A DNA stretch of 64,000 nucleotides from Roseovarius faecimaris (GCF_009762325.1 NZ_CP034348.1:1866501-1930500), one strand, 5' to 3'; shown: positions 37,668 to 46,943, numbered from the stretch's first letter. Numbers and translations are program-made. Notes: generated by a model from the sequence alone, not told the origin.

Positions 37668-38321
37668 ATGTCTTTTTCCCCTGAGTTGGTTAACGGTCTA
37701 TTTGCCGTTGGCGGAGCGGTAGTTGGTGCAGTTATTGCCGGGCTATTCGCGATCTATATCGCACGGAGCACCAAAGAGAAGAAAGAGATTGTGGTCTCAA
37801 CGTCGTACGCATCTCGGCTTTTAGTTGTTCACGATCAAATAGCTTCGGATGTCGAAATTCTTGTGTCCGGCAACAAGGTCGAGAACGTCATACTGTCGGA
37901 GATTTTTCTATCTAATACAGGGAACATGGCGGTTGAAAATCTCAGCTTTCCAATCTCTTGTCAACCGAGCGTCCAGATCATCTCGATTGATGCGTTAGAC
38001 CAAGCCACGGACGCGCCTCGATCTGGTTCCGGTATCACCAAGACCAGTAGCCAAGAGTTTGATGTCACAATTGACTACATCAATCCCGGTGAAGAAATTG
38101 CGCTTAGGTGTATGGTTTCCGGCGAAGAGCCGGAGTGGAACGTTGCTCTCCGGCAACCGGAGTTGAGCGTCGTACGCCGCGATCAGCCCGTTGCGAGTTA
38201 TTCAGACGTTGTCGCAGAGGTGGTCTTTGAGAGTTTCGCCAACATTCCGATTTTGCGGTCTTACCTTAGGATTACTTCACCGGTGTTTAAGAAGTTTCTT
38301 GAAAACAGGTCGCAGCACTGA
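37668..38321 (+). CDS. Membrane-anchored protein of unknown function
   Basis: A 217-residue protein with one N-terminal membrane segment (LFAVGGAVVGAVIAGLFAIY, about residues 11-30), a short charged stretch (STKEKKE), and a soluble domain rich in beta strands (IVSG..VENVILSEIFLSNTGNMAVENLSFPI, EEIALRCMVSG). The NTGNMAVENL segment resembles the Ig-like folds of surface-associated domains. Its base and codon use is clearly less GC-rich than its neighbours, with an AGGTGAG ribosome site before ATG 37668. It stands alone on the plus strand between two minus-strand runs. I do not recognise the family; a late-acquired cargo gene of the element is likely. Confidence 0.7.
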   Translation: MSFSPELVNGLFAVGGAVVGAVIAGLFAIYIARSTKEKKEIVVSTSYASRLLVVHDQIASDVEILVSGNKVENVILSEIFLSNTGNMAVENLSFPISCQPSVQIISIDALDQATDAPRSGSGITKTSSQEFDVTIDYINPGEEIALRCMVSGEEPEWNVALRQPELSVVRRDQPVASYSDVVAEVVFESFANIPILRSYLRITSPVFKKFLENRSQH

Positions 38322-38449
38322 TCTGCAGCGGTGGCATCGATGAGCAAACCAATTGTATTGCCCTTCAAAAGCAGACCTTGGGGCGTTTTCGGCAGACGTC
38401 AGCTTCGTCCCGCATAGCGGCCGTTTGTGCAGGGCGCAGCGAACGTCGA

Positions 38450-38472
38450 CTTTCCGCCCATTCTGCGGAAAG
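38450..38472. terminator. Hairpin between convergent island genes
   Basis: CTTTCCGC (38450-38457) and GCGGAAAG (38465-38472) form a perfect 8-bp stem with a 7-base loop, between the membrane-protein stop (38321) and the DUF5681 stop (38499). It has A and T ends but no long T-run. Confidence 0.5.
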
Positions 38473-38498
38473 CAACGTGTCGCGAAGAATACCACCTG

Positions 38499-39062
38499 CT
38501 ATTCCAAACCAACCTCCCACCAGTCCGGCCAGTTCACTTTCCTGGGTGTTCGTGTCGCTGCCAGAACAGTGCGCTGCTCGTCCGGCGAAAGGGGGGCATC
38601 AAGTCGAGCAAGGGCCGCTTCGACGATCCAGGGTTCCAGTTTCATTCGTGCCGTCGGTCTTTTGCGGTAAAGTTTTCGTGCCATGCGGAGCGCCTCCAAT
38701 GCCTGGTTGGCGTTAAATCCGACCATCAGAACCGAAATGAAGCTGATCCCCTCCGGCTCTTGCGAGGTAATCCGTCGCCGCCGCGCCTCTTCGATTGCCG
38801 CGAGACTAGCGCGTGCCGCCGCACCATCACCCTCGAGCCCCTGTTTCGACAGCTGCAGAAGAAACGCTTCCGCTGCGGTGATCCGGCGCTCCTGTCCGCC
38901 ATCACGCAAAGTCACCATTTGCCCCAATACAGTTTCGTAGGGAATACCGGCCTTCTTTCCTTTGGGCCGCCCCCGGGGATTGCCACTTTGCCCCTTGCGA
39001 AAGCGCGAGTGACGGGGTGGTTTGCCGTAACCGATCGCGGCGTCATCAGTCTCGTCGCTCAT
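38499..39062 (-). CDS. DUF5681 protein, copy 2
   Basis: A 187-residue protein with the DUF5681 hallmark near its N-terminus: HSRFRKGQSGNPRGRPKGKK. The middle and C-terminal parts are helical with ITAAEAFLLQLSKQGLEGDGAAARASLAAIEEA and MKLEPWIVEAALARLDAPLS. It shares the motif, the length and the EPW[A/I]V-AAL ending with the gene before it, so the two are tandem paralogues. Coupled to copy 1 by an ATGA overlap. DUF5681 genes are often near phage or element DNA methyltransferases; function unknown. Confidence 0.87.
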   Translation of the reverse strand: MSDETDDAAIGYGKPPRHSRFRKGQSGNPRGRPKGKKAGIPYETVLGQMVTLRDGGQERRITAAEAFLLQLSKQGLEGDGAAARASLAAIEEARRRRITSQEPEGISFISVLMVGFNANQALEALRMARKLYRKRPTARMKLEPWIVEAALARLDAPLSPDEQRTVLAATRTPRKVNWPDWWEVGLE

Positions 39063-39622
39063 GGTCGCGTTCCGCGTGGCCAGATGAGCGTCTCGGGATC
39101 CCAGGTCGTCCGCTTTATCTCCCCGATCTCCTTCTCGGTCAGCTTCGAGCCACCGCGGCGACGCCGCAATGCTGCCTGCACGGCCCAGGGTTCGAGCTTT
39201 AAACGATCGTACTGATCCTCAGGCCCCTCAGAGTAGCGACGTGCGATACCGAGGATGACAAGCGCATCGTTGGCATTCTCCGGGTCATGTTCGATACCAA
39301 ACTCGATCTTGCCCTGTTTTGCAGGCGCTTTCTCGGCGAGAGCCTGCTCGCGTTTCAGAATCATCTTCAGAACCGCGCGGCGCGCGGCCCGACTCCCCGC
39401 AATCGCCTGCTGATACGTCTTGTGCAGAAGCGCTTCTTCCACCGATAATTCATGCTGAACGCCGTCCTTCATGACGGTCAGTTTGCGGTCGACGATGACG
39501 TCGAAGGCGGACTTGCGCGCCTCGGGCGTCTTGCTTTTGCGTGGCCGACCCTTCGGATTGCCGCTTTGGCCTTTCTGAAAGCGGCCAGAAGCCGACGCGC
39601 TCGTGGGCTTTTTGTCTCTCAT
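39059..39622 (-). CDS. DUF5681 protein, copy 1
   Basis: A 187-residue paralogue: GRFQKGQSGNPKGRPRKSK at the N-terminus, LSVEEALLHKTYQQAIAGSRAARRAVLKMIL in the middle, and KLEPWAVQAALRRRRGGSKL at the C-terminus. The basic GNP.GRP segment may bind DNA or RNA. It overlaps the end of the ParB-methyltransferase gene (stop shared region at 39619-39622), so the three genes methyltransferase-DUF5681-DUF5681 form one coupled operon. Confidence 0.87.
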   Translation of the reverse strand: MRDKKPTSASASGRFQKGQSGNPKGRPRKSKTPEARKSAFDVIVDRKLTVMKDGVQHELSVEEALLHKTYQQAIAGSRAARRAVLKMILKREQALAEKAPAKQGKIEFGIEHDPENANDALVILGIARRYSEGPEDQYDRLKLEPWAVQAALRRRRGGSKLTEKEIGEIKRTTWDPETLIWPRGTRP

Positions 39623-40911
39623 ATCGTCACCAAAGCGGGCTGCTTACCGGTCATTGTCTGCCAGCGTTCCAGTGCAACGTCGACATAGGCCGGATCGATA
39701 TCCAGTCCCCGGAAGTGCCGGTCCGTCCGCTCTGCAGCCAGCAATGTCGTTCCCGATCCGAGGAAGACGTCCAGAACGTGATCTCCACGCTTCGTTACGT
39801 CGCAGATCGCATCAGCGACGAGGCCGATGGGCTTGACCGTCGGGTGAAGCTCAAGGTCCTCCCGGCGGCTGCCCTTCATCGAATTGACAGACGCATAGTC
39901 CCACACATTCGTCCGGTGACGCCCATGGCGCCCAAGCTCCACATTGTTCAGATGCGCTTCCGATCCCACCCGGTAGACAAACACCATCTCATGCTTTGAG
40001 CGATAAAGGGATCCCATGCCAGCATTGGACTTGTTCCAGATACAGACATTCAGCAGGTCGCCATACGCCCCCTGCCCTGCCACGGACAGATCATCCATGT
40101 GCCGCCAGTCCATGCACACAAAATGTACAGCCCCTGAACGAGACACTGTTGCGCAGGCTTCAAGCGTTTTGGAAAGGAAGGCCCGAAACTCCGCTGTCGT
40201 CATCTCGCCGGACGCCATGGCAAACTCCCGATGCCGTCCCTTTGCATTCACGTGTCCGTTGACCTGCACATTGTAGGGCGGATCGAGAAACGCCGTATCG
40301 ATCTCCACGTCGCCAATTACAGCACGCAGGAAATCCCTGTCGCGGGCATCGCCACACCCAACCCTGTGCCCCCCCAGTTGCCAGATATCTCCGGGGCGTG
40401 TCTTCGGATTGGACGGGACTGCGGGTATTGCATCTCCGTCCACGTCCGACACATCGTTCAGAAGACCATCAATCTCACCGGTCGAGAAGCCGGTCAGCGT
40501 CAGATCGAGATCGACGTCAAGCTCGGCCAGTTCACCAAGCTCCAGCTTCAGCAAGTCCATATCCCAGCCAGCGCCAAGTGCGATCTTGTTGTCCGCCAGC
40601 CGAAGCGCGCGTTTCTCGGCATCACCGAGCCCAGCCAGGGTGATTGTCGGCACCTCCGCCATTCCCAGTTCCTTCGCCGCTCTCAAACGCCCGTGTCCTG
40701 CGATCAACAAAGCGGCCTCGTCGATCAGGACCGGATTTGTGAAACCGAAGGATGTAATGGCGGACTTGAGCTGCTCGATCTGGCGCTTTGGATGGGTACG
40801 GGCATTCCTTTTGTCCGGAATGAGTTCGGATAACGGTCTGTAGACAACCTGCAGCGGCCGGGGGTCATGATCAGTATCAATATGTTGCGGAGCTTTTCTC
40901 ATGAGACACAT
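39619..40911 (-). CDS. ParB-domain DNA methyltransferase
   Basis: A 430-residue two-domain protein. The N-terminal ParB/Srx-like domain has YRPLSELIPDKRNARTHPKRQIEQLKSAITSFGFTNPVLID and LLIAGHGRLRAAKELG (the ParB NTPase GHGR box). The C-terminal amino-methyltransferase domain has the catalytic DPPY (AFLDPPYNVQVNG), HPTVKPIGL and LDVFLGSGTTLLAAER (SAM site). DPPY with the following order is of the beta class that methylates adenine-N6 or cytosine-N4. No restriction enzyme is adjacent, so this is an orphan methyltransferase of the phage/element type. Promoter and start are at 40911, or 9 bases later. Divergent from a repeat-rich non-coding region. Confidence 0.93.
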   Translation of the reverse strand: MCLMRKAPQHIDTDHDPRPLQVVYRPLSELIPDKRNARTHPKRQIEQLKSAITSFGFTNPVLIDEAALLIAGHGRLRAAKELGMAEVPTITLAGLGDAEKRALRLADNKIALGAGWDMDLLKLELGELAELDVDLDLTLTGFSTGEIDGLLNDVSDVDGDAIPAVPSNPKTRPGDIWQLGGHRVGCGDARDRDFLRAVIGDVEIDTAFLDPPYNVQVNGHVNAKGRHREFAMASGEMTTAEFRAFLSKTLEACATVSRSGAVHFVCMDWRHMDDLSVAGQGAYGDLLNVCIWNKSNAGMGSLYRSKHEMVFVYRVGSEAHLNNVELGRHGRHRTNVWDYASVNSMKGSRREDLELHPTVKPIGLVADAICDVTKRGDHVLDVFLGSGTTLLAAERTDRHFRGLDIDPAYVDVALERWQTMTGKQPALVTI

Positions 40912-41010
40912 TATAAGCCATTTCTCTCATAAGTAGAAGGCCAGACGGGACGGAGGTCGCCAGACGGGTTCCCGTCTGACCAAGGGCTCCCCGCCGACCA
41001 GGCCAGACTT

Positions 41011-41211
41011 CCTGTTAATGCGCATCCATAAGCCTGTTATTGCAGAGCAAATGCCTGTTCTTGAGAAGAAAATACCCTTTTTGCAGAAAAACAGGAAAGT
41101 GAAAAATCGGCGCCCAAATAGCTGTTCAAAAACCCAAAAACAGGCGGAACAGAGTGGTAGGGTCGCCTCCATGCCCTGTTTTTCGCGCAAATTCGCTGAA
41201 AATTCCCTGTT
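41011..41211. repeat. Cluster of seven CCTGTT/AACAGG motifs
   Basis: CCTGTT occurs at 41011, 41033, 41054, 41175 and 41206, and its inverse AACAGG at 41090 and 41139: seven exact 6-mers in 201 bases. The first three are direct repeats spaced 22 and 21 bases, two helical turns. The cluster lies 100-300 bases upstream of the methyltransferase gene in a 937-base gap (40912-41848) that shows no convincing coding frame. Confidence 0.6.
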
Positions 41212-41848
41212 ATCAGCGAATATCGCCCGAAGACCGGTTCGCCCAAGACTGCGCCCACCGCCACACAATCCCGTCTTATCCGCTGATGTCCGCCGCCGCC
41301 GGATGTGCCCCGTATCCGGGGGCTGGCCTGCGGTCGTGCGGTCTGCGCCTCGCGAGAATGGAAACTTGGCCGAGAAATCCGCGAACCATCTCAGAGAGAG
41401 TTTTGCAGGATAGGTTCAGGTTGGATGGCTATGCTCAGGATTGCGCTGGGATGCGGCCCTGCGCGCCGTTGCCCATGGCCGTGAGGGTCGCATATGACTT
41501 TGAGCAATCTTGAGTTGAGCGAAGGTCTGATGATCGTGACGCAAACTCTTTTGCTCGAGTGTTTTTGTCGTCAGTTTTCAGACATGCGGCTCCAGCCTTC
41601 CACGGCCTCACCCAACGCTTCGCACGCAAGCCAGGTTGCCGATTGATCTCCCTGCCGGAACAATGTTTGAAAACCTGGGGGATTGGCAGCGCTACGGCCT
41701 CAATTCCGTCCAATTCGCACCACAAATTTTGCACATTCTGATTCGCCATGTACAGTGAATCCAGTTTTGCCGAGAGCATCGTACAGAAGGTGGAAAGCAC
41801 GTTTTGTCTGCGTCAAAGCGAATTTTTTGAGCTGGGAGTAAATTGAAA

Positions 41849-42421
41849 ATGTCGAACAATAACACCGATGTATCCGCACTGCTTGAACGCGTTATTTCGC
41901 AGGCGCCCACTCCGGTGCAAAGCAGCAGACCGCAGCCTTCGGCAGGGGCGATGGGGAACGCCGATCTGCTGCCTGACGACGAACGTGAGTGGTGGCTTCC
42001 CGGTATTTGCGGTCAGACACGCGTTACGACGAATTTCGGCCAGGTCCCGGCGCAACTGCTACGTGTGGGCGACCGTGTCAGGACGCGGTCCGGGCACTAC
42101 CTGGCGATCAAAAAAATCCGTGTGACCAAGCTGGATTGTCAATTCATCGAGCAACGGCCCGATGCCAGGCCGGTTCTGATACCGCGGGGATGCCTGAAGC
42201 AAAACCTGCCTTCACAAGACATTCTCCTCTCACCCGCGCAGACTGTCACATTCTTTGCGACACATACCGCGTCGAAAGCGATCCGCGCAAAGGATCTGGC
42301 GCGAAGCTCTCAGGCGGTCGACAAAACCCTTGGGATGGTTGCCTACTATGAGCTCCACCTGGCGGCTGAGGACGACGTGTGCTGCGAAGGCGTTTGGGTG
42401 AAATCTGCAGGCCTCAAATAG
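41849..42421 (+). CDS. Hint-domain protein
   Basis: A 190-residue protein with a Hedgehog/intein (Hint) domain in its middle and C-terminus: ICGQTRVTTNFGQVPAQLLRVGDRVRTRSG, where the initial Cys of the family is kept, LSPAQTVTFF (the usual LSP.H.V block with Q in place of His), and YYELHLAAEDDVCCEGVWVKS at the end. Rhodobacteraceae carry many such Hint proteins, often attached to secreted repeats; here the N-terminus is a short disordered segment. The altered block B suggests no self-cleavage. GGGAG lies 10 bases before the ATG at 41849. Confidence 0.78.
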   Translation: MSNNNTDVSALLERVISQAPTPVQSSRPQPSAGAMGNADLLPDDEREWWLPGICGQTRVTTNFGQVPAQLLRVGDRVRTRSGHYLAIKKIRVTKLDCQFIEQRPDARPVLIPRGCLKQNLPSQDILLSPAQTVTFFATHTASKAIRAKDLARSSQAVDKTLGMVAYYELHLAAEDDVCCEGVWVKSAGLK

Positions 42422-42521
42422 ATCCGCAGACCTGTCTTCAGCGCCAAGGCCCGTGATTTAAACATGCTTCCGAGTTCAGGTCGTACTTAGACGGATAAAG
42501 CCTCGTTCCGCATTGTGTGAA

Positions 42522-42587
42522 TGTGCTGCCAGCTAAAATCGCTGCGCAATGCGTGAACCACTGGTCTTGCCGCCACCTGGCAGCACA
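42522..42587. repeat. Perfect 11-bp inverted repeat flanking 44 bases
   Basis: TGTGCTGCCAG (42522-42532) and CTGGCAGCACA (42577-42587) are exact inverse copies separated by 44 bases. They lie in the 413-base gap 42422-42834 before dabB. The last part of the gap is AT-rich (about 42745-42785) and is the likely promoter region; no gene is seen in it. Confidence 0.6.
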
Positions 42588-42834
42588 AAAAGATATGCAG
42601 TTGCTACAAACTCAGTGTTGCGCGTGCTCGCAGTGAGATTGTGTCTTGGCGGCTCTGCTCGCCCCTTCCGAGGCCCCTTCCTTGTCACACCTGCGAAGGC
42701 TGCCCTGACGCGAGGCAGAGCTGTGTGCGCCCTATTGTTCTATTTTTTAAAAGATATGTGAAAGTTATATGTAATATTATTCATGATCTTCTTCCTCTAT
42801 CCCAAGTGCGAAATTGGCACGGAGAAGAGACATC

Positions 42835-44391
42835 ATGCTTTCACTTTCGTTCATTGCCCCCTGCATTCTGCTTGCGCTCGCCGTGATGGCCTGGCGCCAG
42901 CCCGGTCGCAGACCCGGCAGATTGCCACGTCTTGCGGAATACGCCTCTCTTGCCGCTCTTGCTGCGGCTATCCTTGGCATCGTCCAGTTCATGGCGGTTG
43001 GCCCGGTCACGCTGAGCGCTCTGCAAGGGGCGGTGGCTCTCACGCTCAAGGCCGACCTGATCAGCGTCACCCTGTCCCTTCTCGTGGCCTTCATCGGCTG
43101 GGTGGTGATCCGCTACAGCCGCACCTATCTGGACGGCGAGACGCAGGAAGGGCGGTTTCACGCGCTGATGCTTGCCACGCTGGCCGCGGTTCTTGTCTTT
43201 GTACAATCCGGGAGTCTCGGGCTTCTGCTTCTGTCGACCGTCCTGGTGGGGCTCGGTCTCAGGCGCCTGCTTCTGTTTTATGGAGAACGGCCGGAGGCAC
43301 GCCGGGCGGCCACGAAATTCGCACTTGTCTGGCATGGTGCCGATGCCGCGCTGGTGTTGGCGGCAGGCCTGCTGATTGCAAGCTATGGCACGGCCGATCT
43401 GGCCGGGATTGCGGCGGCGGCGGCGCAAACGGGCCTGACCCTGACCGCATCGCTGGCGGTCGCGCTGATCGTCCTCGCCGCGGCGCTGAAAACGGCGGCC
43501 TTTCCGCTCCACGGATGGCTGACCGAGGTCATGGAGGCCCCGACGCCGGTTTCCGCGCTTCTGCATGCCGGTATCATCAATTCGGGCGGCGTTCTGCTGA
43601 TCGCGTTCGCGGGGCTTGTGCAACTCAGCGCCGGAGCGATGGCCGCCCTTGTCATGATCGGCGGCTTCACCGCCCTTTTCGGCGCGGCTGTGATGCTCAC
43701 GCAGAGCGCGGTCAAGACATCGCTGGCCTGGTCAACGGTCTCACAAATGGGGTTCTTGTTGCTGCAATGCGGCCTTGGGCTCTGGGCGCTGGCGCTTTTG
43801 CACATCGTTGCCCACTCGCTTTACAAGGCGCATGCGTTCCTGTCTTCGGGTGGCGCGGTACAGGCCGTGGCGGGCCTGCGCCGTCCCGGAGCGATCGCGG
43901 TTCCCAATGTGGGCGCGGTGCTCAAATCCTTCGCTCTTGCGCTGGTGCTCTATACGGTGATCGCGGGGGGCTTTACCGTCCTCAGCGGGCCAAAGACGGC
44001 ACAGGCGCTCGCCCTTGGCGCGATCCTCATCTTCGGCGTCGCGTATCTGATGGCACAGGGCATGGCCGATCTTGCGCCGACCGACCTGACCAGACGCACC
44101 GCGCTGACATCGCTTGGCGCAGCCGTGGCGTATTTCGCCTTTCAGGCCACGGCGCAGCTCATCTGGGGCCCGGCCTTGCCCGCGGCACCTGTCCCCGGGC
44201 CGCTTGAATGGGCGCTCATCATTCTTGCTGTCGCGTCCTTCGGGCTTGTCGCCTTCGCACAATCGCTCTTTCCGCTCTGGGCACATCACCCCTCAACCGC
44301 AGGGCTGCGCGTGCATCTGGCGAATGGGTTTTACCTGAATGCCCTGCTTGACCGCGCAATCGGCGGTTTCCGCAGCGCGAAAACAAACTGA
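42835..44391 (+). CDS. dabB: Inorganic carbon transporter subunit DabB
   Basis: A 518-residue NuoL/MrpA-like membrane protein with about 13-14 hydrophobic segments. Seen: [29 protein letters not shown], the proton-channel helix block of the complex I antiporter family, with LLAIN-like [17 protein letters not shown] and [20 protein letters not shown] after it. In known DAB systems DabB couples proton movement to DabA to take up and hydrate CO2. It is shorter than NuoL and lies directly before dabA, which identifies it. GGAG precedes the ATG at 42835 by 10 bases. Confidence 0.92.
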   Translation: MLSLSFIAPCILLALAVMAWRQPGRRPGRLPRLAEYASLAALAAAILGIVQFMAVGPVTLSALQGAVALTLKADLISVTLSLLVAFIGWVVIRYSRTYLDGETQEGRFHALMLATLAAVLVFVQSGSLGLLLLSTVLVGLGLRRLLLFYGERPEARRAATKFALVWHGADAALVLAAGLLIASYGTADLAGIAAAAAQTGLTLTASLAVALIVLAAALKTAAFPLHGWLTEVMEAPTPVSALLHAGIINSGGVLLIAFAGLVQLSAGAMAALVMIGGFTALFGAAVMLTQSAVKTSLAWSTVSQMGFLLLQCGLGLWALALLHIVAHSLYKAHAFLSSGGAVQAVAGLRRPGAIAVPNVGAVLKSFALALVLYTVIAGGFTVLSGPKTAQALALGAILIFGVAYLMAQGMADLAPTDLTRRTALTSLGAAVAYFAFQATAQLIWGPALPAAPVPGPLEWALIILAVASFGLVAFAQSLFPLWAHHPSTAGLRVHLANGFYLNALLDRAIGGFRSAKTN

Positions 44392-44407
44392 GGCCAAGGA
44401 GATCATC

Positions 44408-46786
44408 ATGTTTCTGAAACATTCGCAAATCGCCCCGTCACTGATGTCCGCGGTCCTGAAAGCTGCCGAAGATGCCGCGCGGCGCATCCCACCCGCTTTT
44501 CCGCTTGAGGCAACCGTTGCCGTGAATCCGTTTCTCGGGCAGACCGGCGAAGACCTCGCAACCGCCTCGGCGCGGCTTCGGCGCGTCGCGGGCTCGCAGG
44601 CGACACAACCCGCCGCGGCTTATGCCGCAATGATCGCAGAAGGACGCCTCAGCGATGCGGATCTCCAGGCGGCGCTGGATGCGGCAAGCTCCCCACTCAA
44701 ACCGCAGGATCTGAAGGCACTGAAGGCGATAGCGACCGAGGCAGAGCCCGGCACCCCGACCGCCCTGCCGACCGTGGCGGACCTTGCCGCCGCTGAAACC
44801 GGTGTGGACTGGCCCTCGATCATCGAAAAAACCATCGGCCTTTGGGCCGCAGGACAGTTCGACCGGGGACAGGCGCTCTGGTCTCCGGCGCCGGTGCCGG
44901 ACAGCTTTGCCGCATGGCGGGCCTGGGCGACCCATGACCTGACGCCCGAGATTGCCGGGCTGAGCGGGTTCTGCGCGCATGTGGCCTCTGCGCCGGACAC
45001 AGCGGATCGCGCGATTTTCCGCGCGGCAGAGGCGCTCGGCCTTGATGATGCCGCCGCCGAAACGGCGTTCCATCGCCTTTACATGGATCTTGGGGGCTGG
45101 TCGCAGCACGCGCGCTGGCTTCTGTGGAATGCCGAACTGGCCGGCGGGGCGGACCGGACACTGGCCGACCTTCTGGCCATCCGGCTGATCTGGGAAGAGG
45201 CGCTTCTGAGTCATGTGCCGGAAATCTCGGAAAAATGGGCCGGAACCGTGGCGGCCCATGGCGCACCGGTGACCGCGACACCCGAAGATGTGGCCCTTGC
45301 GATCCTGCAGGAGGCGGCAGAGCGCGCGCATCAGCGCCAGCTTCTTGCGGGGCTCGACGGGGGGGCCAACACCACGGACCGGCCCGCCCTGCAGGCGGCG
45401 TTCTGCATCGACGTGCGCTCCGAGGTGTTCCGGCGGGCACTGGAAAGTGTCGACCCGTCGATCGAGACGATCGGCTTTGCAGGGTTCTTCGGCCTGCCCC
45501 TGGCCCATAAGGCAAAGGGGTCGGATGTGGTCGAAGCACATCTGCCGGTGCTGCTGACCCCGGGCGTCGAGACCACGAGCCACGCAGACCCCAAAGACGA
45601 GCAGGACACACGGATTGCAGCGCGCGCCTCACGGGCCTGGGGGCGGTTCCGTCAGGCGGCGGTGTCGTCCTTTGCCTTTGTCGAAGCGGCCGGACCGCTC
45701 TATGCCGGAAAACTTGTCAAAGACGCCCTGGGTCAGGGGCGCAAGGCGGCGAAGCCCGACCCTGCGCCACAGGTGATCGGTGGTCTGGATGCCAAAGCCA
45801 AGACCGAAACGGCAGCGGCTGTTCTGGGCGCGATGAGCCTGACCAGGGGACATGGCGAGATCGTCCTGCTTTTGGGGCATGGCGGGCAGGTGACGAACAA
45901 CCCGCACGAAAGCGCGTATCACTGCGGCGCCTGCGGCGGTTACACCGGAGAGGTATCCGCGCGGTTGCTGGCCGGTCTGCTCAACGACCCCGAAACCCGG
46001 ACCGGCCTTGTCGGCCACGGGATCACGGTGCCGGATGACACGATCTTTGTCGCCGGTTTGCATGACACGACGACGGACGAAATCACGATCTATGACGACG
46101 GTCTGCCGGTTGCCCGGTTGGGCGATATCCGCCGGATGGAACGCTGGCTGGCGCAGGCGGGCAAGATTGCGCGTGCCGAGCGGGCCCCGGCCCTGCCCGG
46201 AGCGACCCCGGCAACGGTCGCGCACCGCGCGGTGAACTGGGCCGAAGTGCGCCCGGAATGGGGGCTGGCAGGCTGTGCTGCCTTTATCGCCGCACCGCGC
46301 GCGGCCACGGCCGGAAAAGACCTCGGAGGGCGGGCCTTCCTGCACAGCTATGACTGGAGCGCGGATGAGGGCTTTGGCACGCTGGAGCTGATCATCACAG
46401 CGCCGGTTGTGGTGGCAAGCTGGATCAGCCTGCAATATTACGGCTCCTCGGTGATGCCGGATGTGTTCGGGGGCGGCAACAAGCTCATTCACAACGTGGT
46501 CGGCGGCATCGGCGTGATCGAGGGCAATTCCGGTCGGCTGAGACCGGGCCTGCCCTGGCAGGCGGTGCATGATGGTGAACGGCTGATGCACGACCCGCTT
46601 CGGCTCTCGGTGATGATCGAAGCGCCGCGCGACGCGATCATCGACGTGCTTGAGCGTCATCCCGAGGTCCGCGACCTCTTTGACAATGGCTGGCTGCATC
46701 TCTTCACGCTGAAAGAGGGCAAGGTCGATGCGCGGTATCGGCCCGGGTTGCAATGGACCGATATTGGGGAAGGCCCGGCCGCATAA
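44408..46786 (+). CDS. dabA: Inorganic carbon transporter catalytic subunit DabA
   Basis: A 792-residue DUF2309 protein, the cytoplasmic, beta-carbonic-anhydrase-like partner of DabB. The zinc-site pattern is intact: C333 and D335 in [14 protein letters not shown], then H491 ([15 protein letters not shown]) and C506 ([10 protein letters not shown]), the last two 15 residues apart, as in the described Halothiobacillus enzyme. Also seen: [13 protein letters not shown] at the N-terminus and [25 protein letters not shown] near the C-terminus. AAGGAG lies just before the ATG at 44408. It follows dabB by 16 bases. A terminator follows. Confidence 0.95.
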   Translation: MFLKHSQIAPSLMSAVLKAAEDAARRIPPAFPLEATVAVNPFLGQTGEDLATASARLRRVAGSQATQPAAAYAAMIAEGRLSDADLQAALDAASSPLKPQDLKALKAIATEAEPGTPTALPTVADLAAAETGVDWPSIIEKTIGLWAAGQFDRGQALWSPAPVPDSFAAWRAWATHDLTPEIAGLSGFCAHVASAPDTADRAIFRAAEALGLDDAAAETAFHRLYMDLGGWSQHARWLLWNAELAGGADRTLADLLAIRLIWEEALLSHVPEISEKWAGTVAAHGAPVTATPEDVALAILQEAAERAHQRQLLAGLDGGANTTDRPALQAAFCIDVRSEVFRRALESVDPSIETIGFAGFFGLPLAHKAKGSDVVEAHLPVLLTPGVETTSHADPKDEQDTRIAARASRAWGRFRQAAVSSFAFVEAAGPLYAGKLVKDALGQGRKAAKPDPAPQVIGGLDAKAKTETAAAVLGAMSLTRGHGEIVLLLGHGGQVTNNPHESAYHCGACGGYTGEVSARLLAGLLNDPETRTGLVGHGITVPDDTIFVAGLHDTTTDEITIYDDGLPVARLGDIRRMERWLAQAGKIARAERAPALPGATPATVAHRAVNWAEVRPEWGLAGCAAFIAAPRAATAGKDLGGRAFLHSYDWSADEGFGTLELIITAPVVVASWISLQYYGSSVMPDVFGGGNKLIHNVVGGIGVIEGNSGRLRPGLPWQAVHDGERLMHDPLRLSVMIEAPRDAIIDVLERHPEVRDLFDNGWLHLFTLKEGKVDARYRPGLQWTDIGEGPAA

Positions 46787-46820
46787 GGCTGCAATGAAAC
46801 CGGCCGAATATCGGCCCTTC

Positions 46821-46846
46821 AAAGGGCGGCGCATGCGTCGCCTTTT
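46821..46846 (+). terminator. Terminator after dabA
   Basis: AAAGGGCGGCGC and GCGTCGCCTTTT form a stem with two G-T pairs around a very short loop and end in TTTT, 35 bases after the dabA stop. A smaller hairpin (GGCCGA-ATA-TCGGCC) precedes it. Confidence 0.65.
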
Positions 46847-46911
46847 GCGTGTCAGATCAGGGCGTCAGCAGAGGCACTGGCTGATCCGCGCGACCGGCGG
46901 CCTGGCGGCAG

Positions 46912-46943
46912 TGCGGGGCCATTCTCAGGTGAACGGCCCCGCA
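46912..46943 (-). terminator. Terminator after potD
   Basis: TGCGGGGCC (46912-46920) and GGCCCCGCA (46935-46943) form a perfect 9-bp stem with a 14-base loop, directly after the potD stop. Confidence 0.65.

Larger units (their letters stand above)
34737..42420. mobile_element. Probable integrated element beside tRNA-Ser
   Basis: The stretch after the tRNA differs from the surroundings: a large serine recombinase with its usual partner genes, a lower-GC membrane-protein gene, two DUF5681 genes coupled to a ParB-domain DNA methyltransferase, and long non-coding gaps (37326-37667, 40912-41848) with repeats. No capsid, terminase, conjugation or replication gene is seen. The right limit is set at the end of the Hint-domain gene for convenience; no direct repeat matching the tRNA 3' end was seen near there. 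The Hint gene may be host DNA. Confidence 0.55.

Noticed and set aside
41435..41800. 121-codon minus-strand frame in the island gap
   Set aside because: No ribosome site, no recognisable domain, and composition does not resemble its neighbours. Kept as non-coding, though a decayed gene cannot be excluded.
34910..42421. Complete prophage or gene transfer agent
   Set aside because: No terminase, portal, capsid, tail or lysis gene in the interval; DUF5681 and a ParB-domain methyltransferase alone do not make a phage.
42549..42761. 70-codon frame between the Hint gene and dabB
   Set aside because: Starts inside the 11-bp inverted repeat region, has no ribosome site and ends in the AT-rich promoter-like stretch.
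34737..42834. CRISPR array or known defence system in the island
   Set aside because: No regular direct repeats with unique spacers, and no Cas, restriction, toxin-antitoxin or other defence gene is recognisable. The DNA methyltransferase has no nuclease partner.
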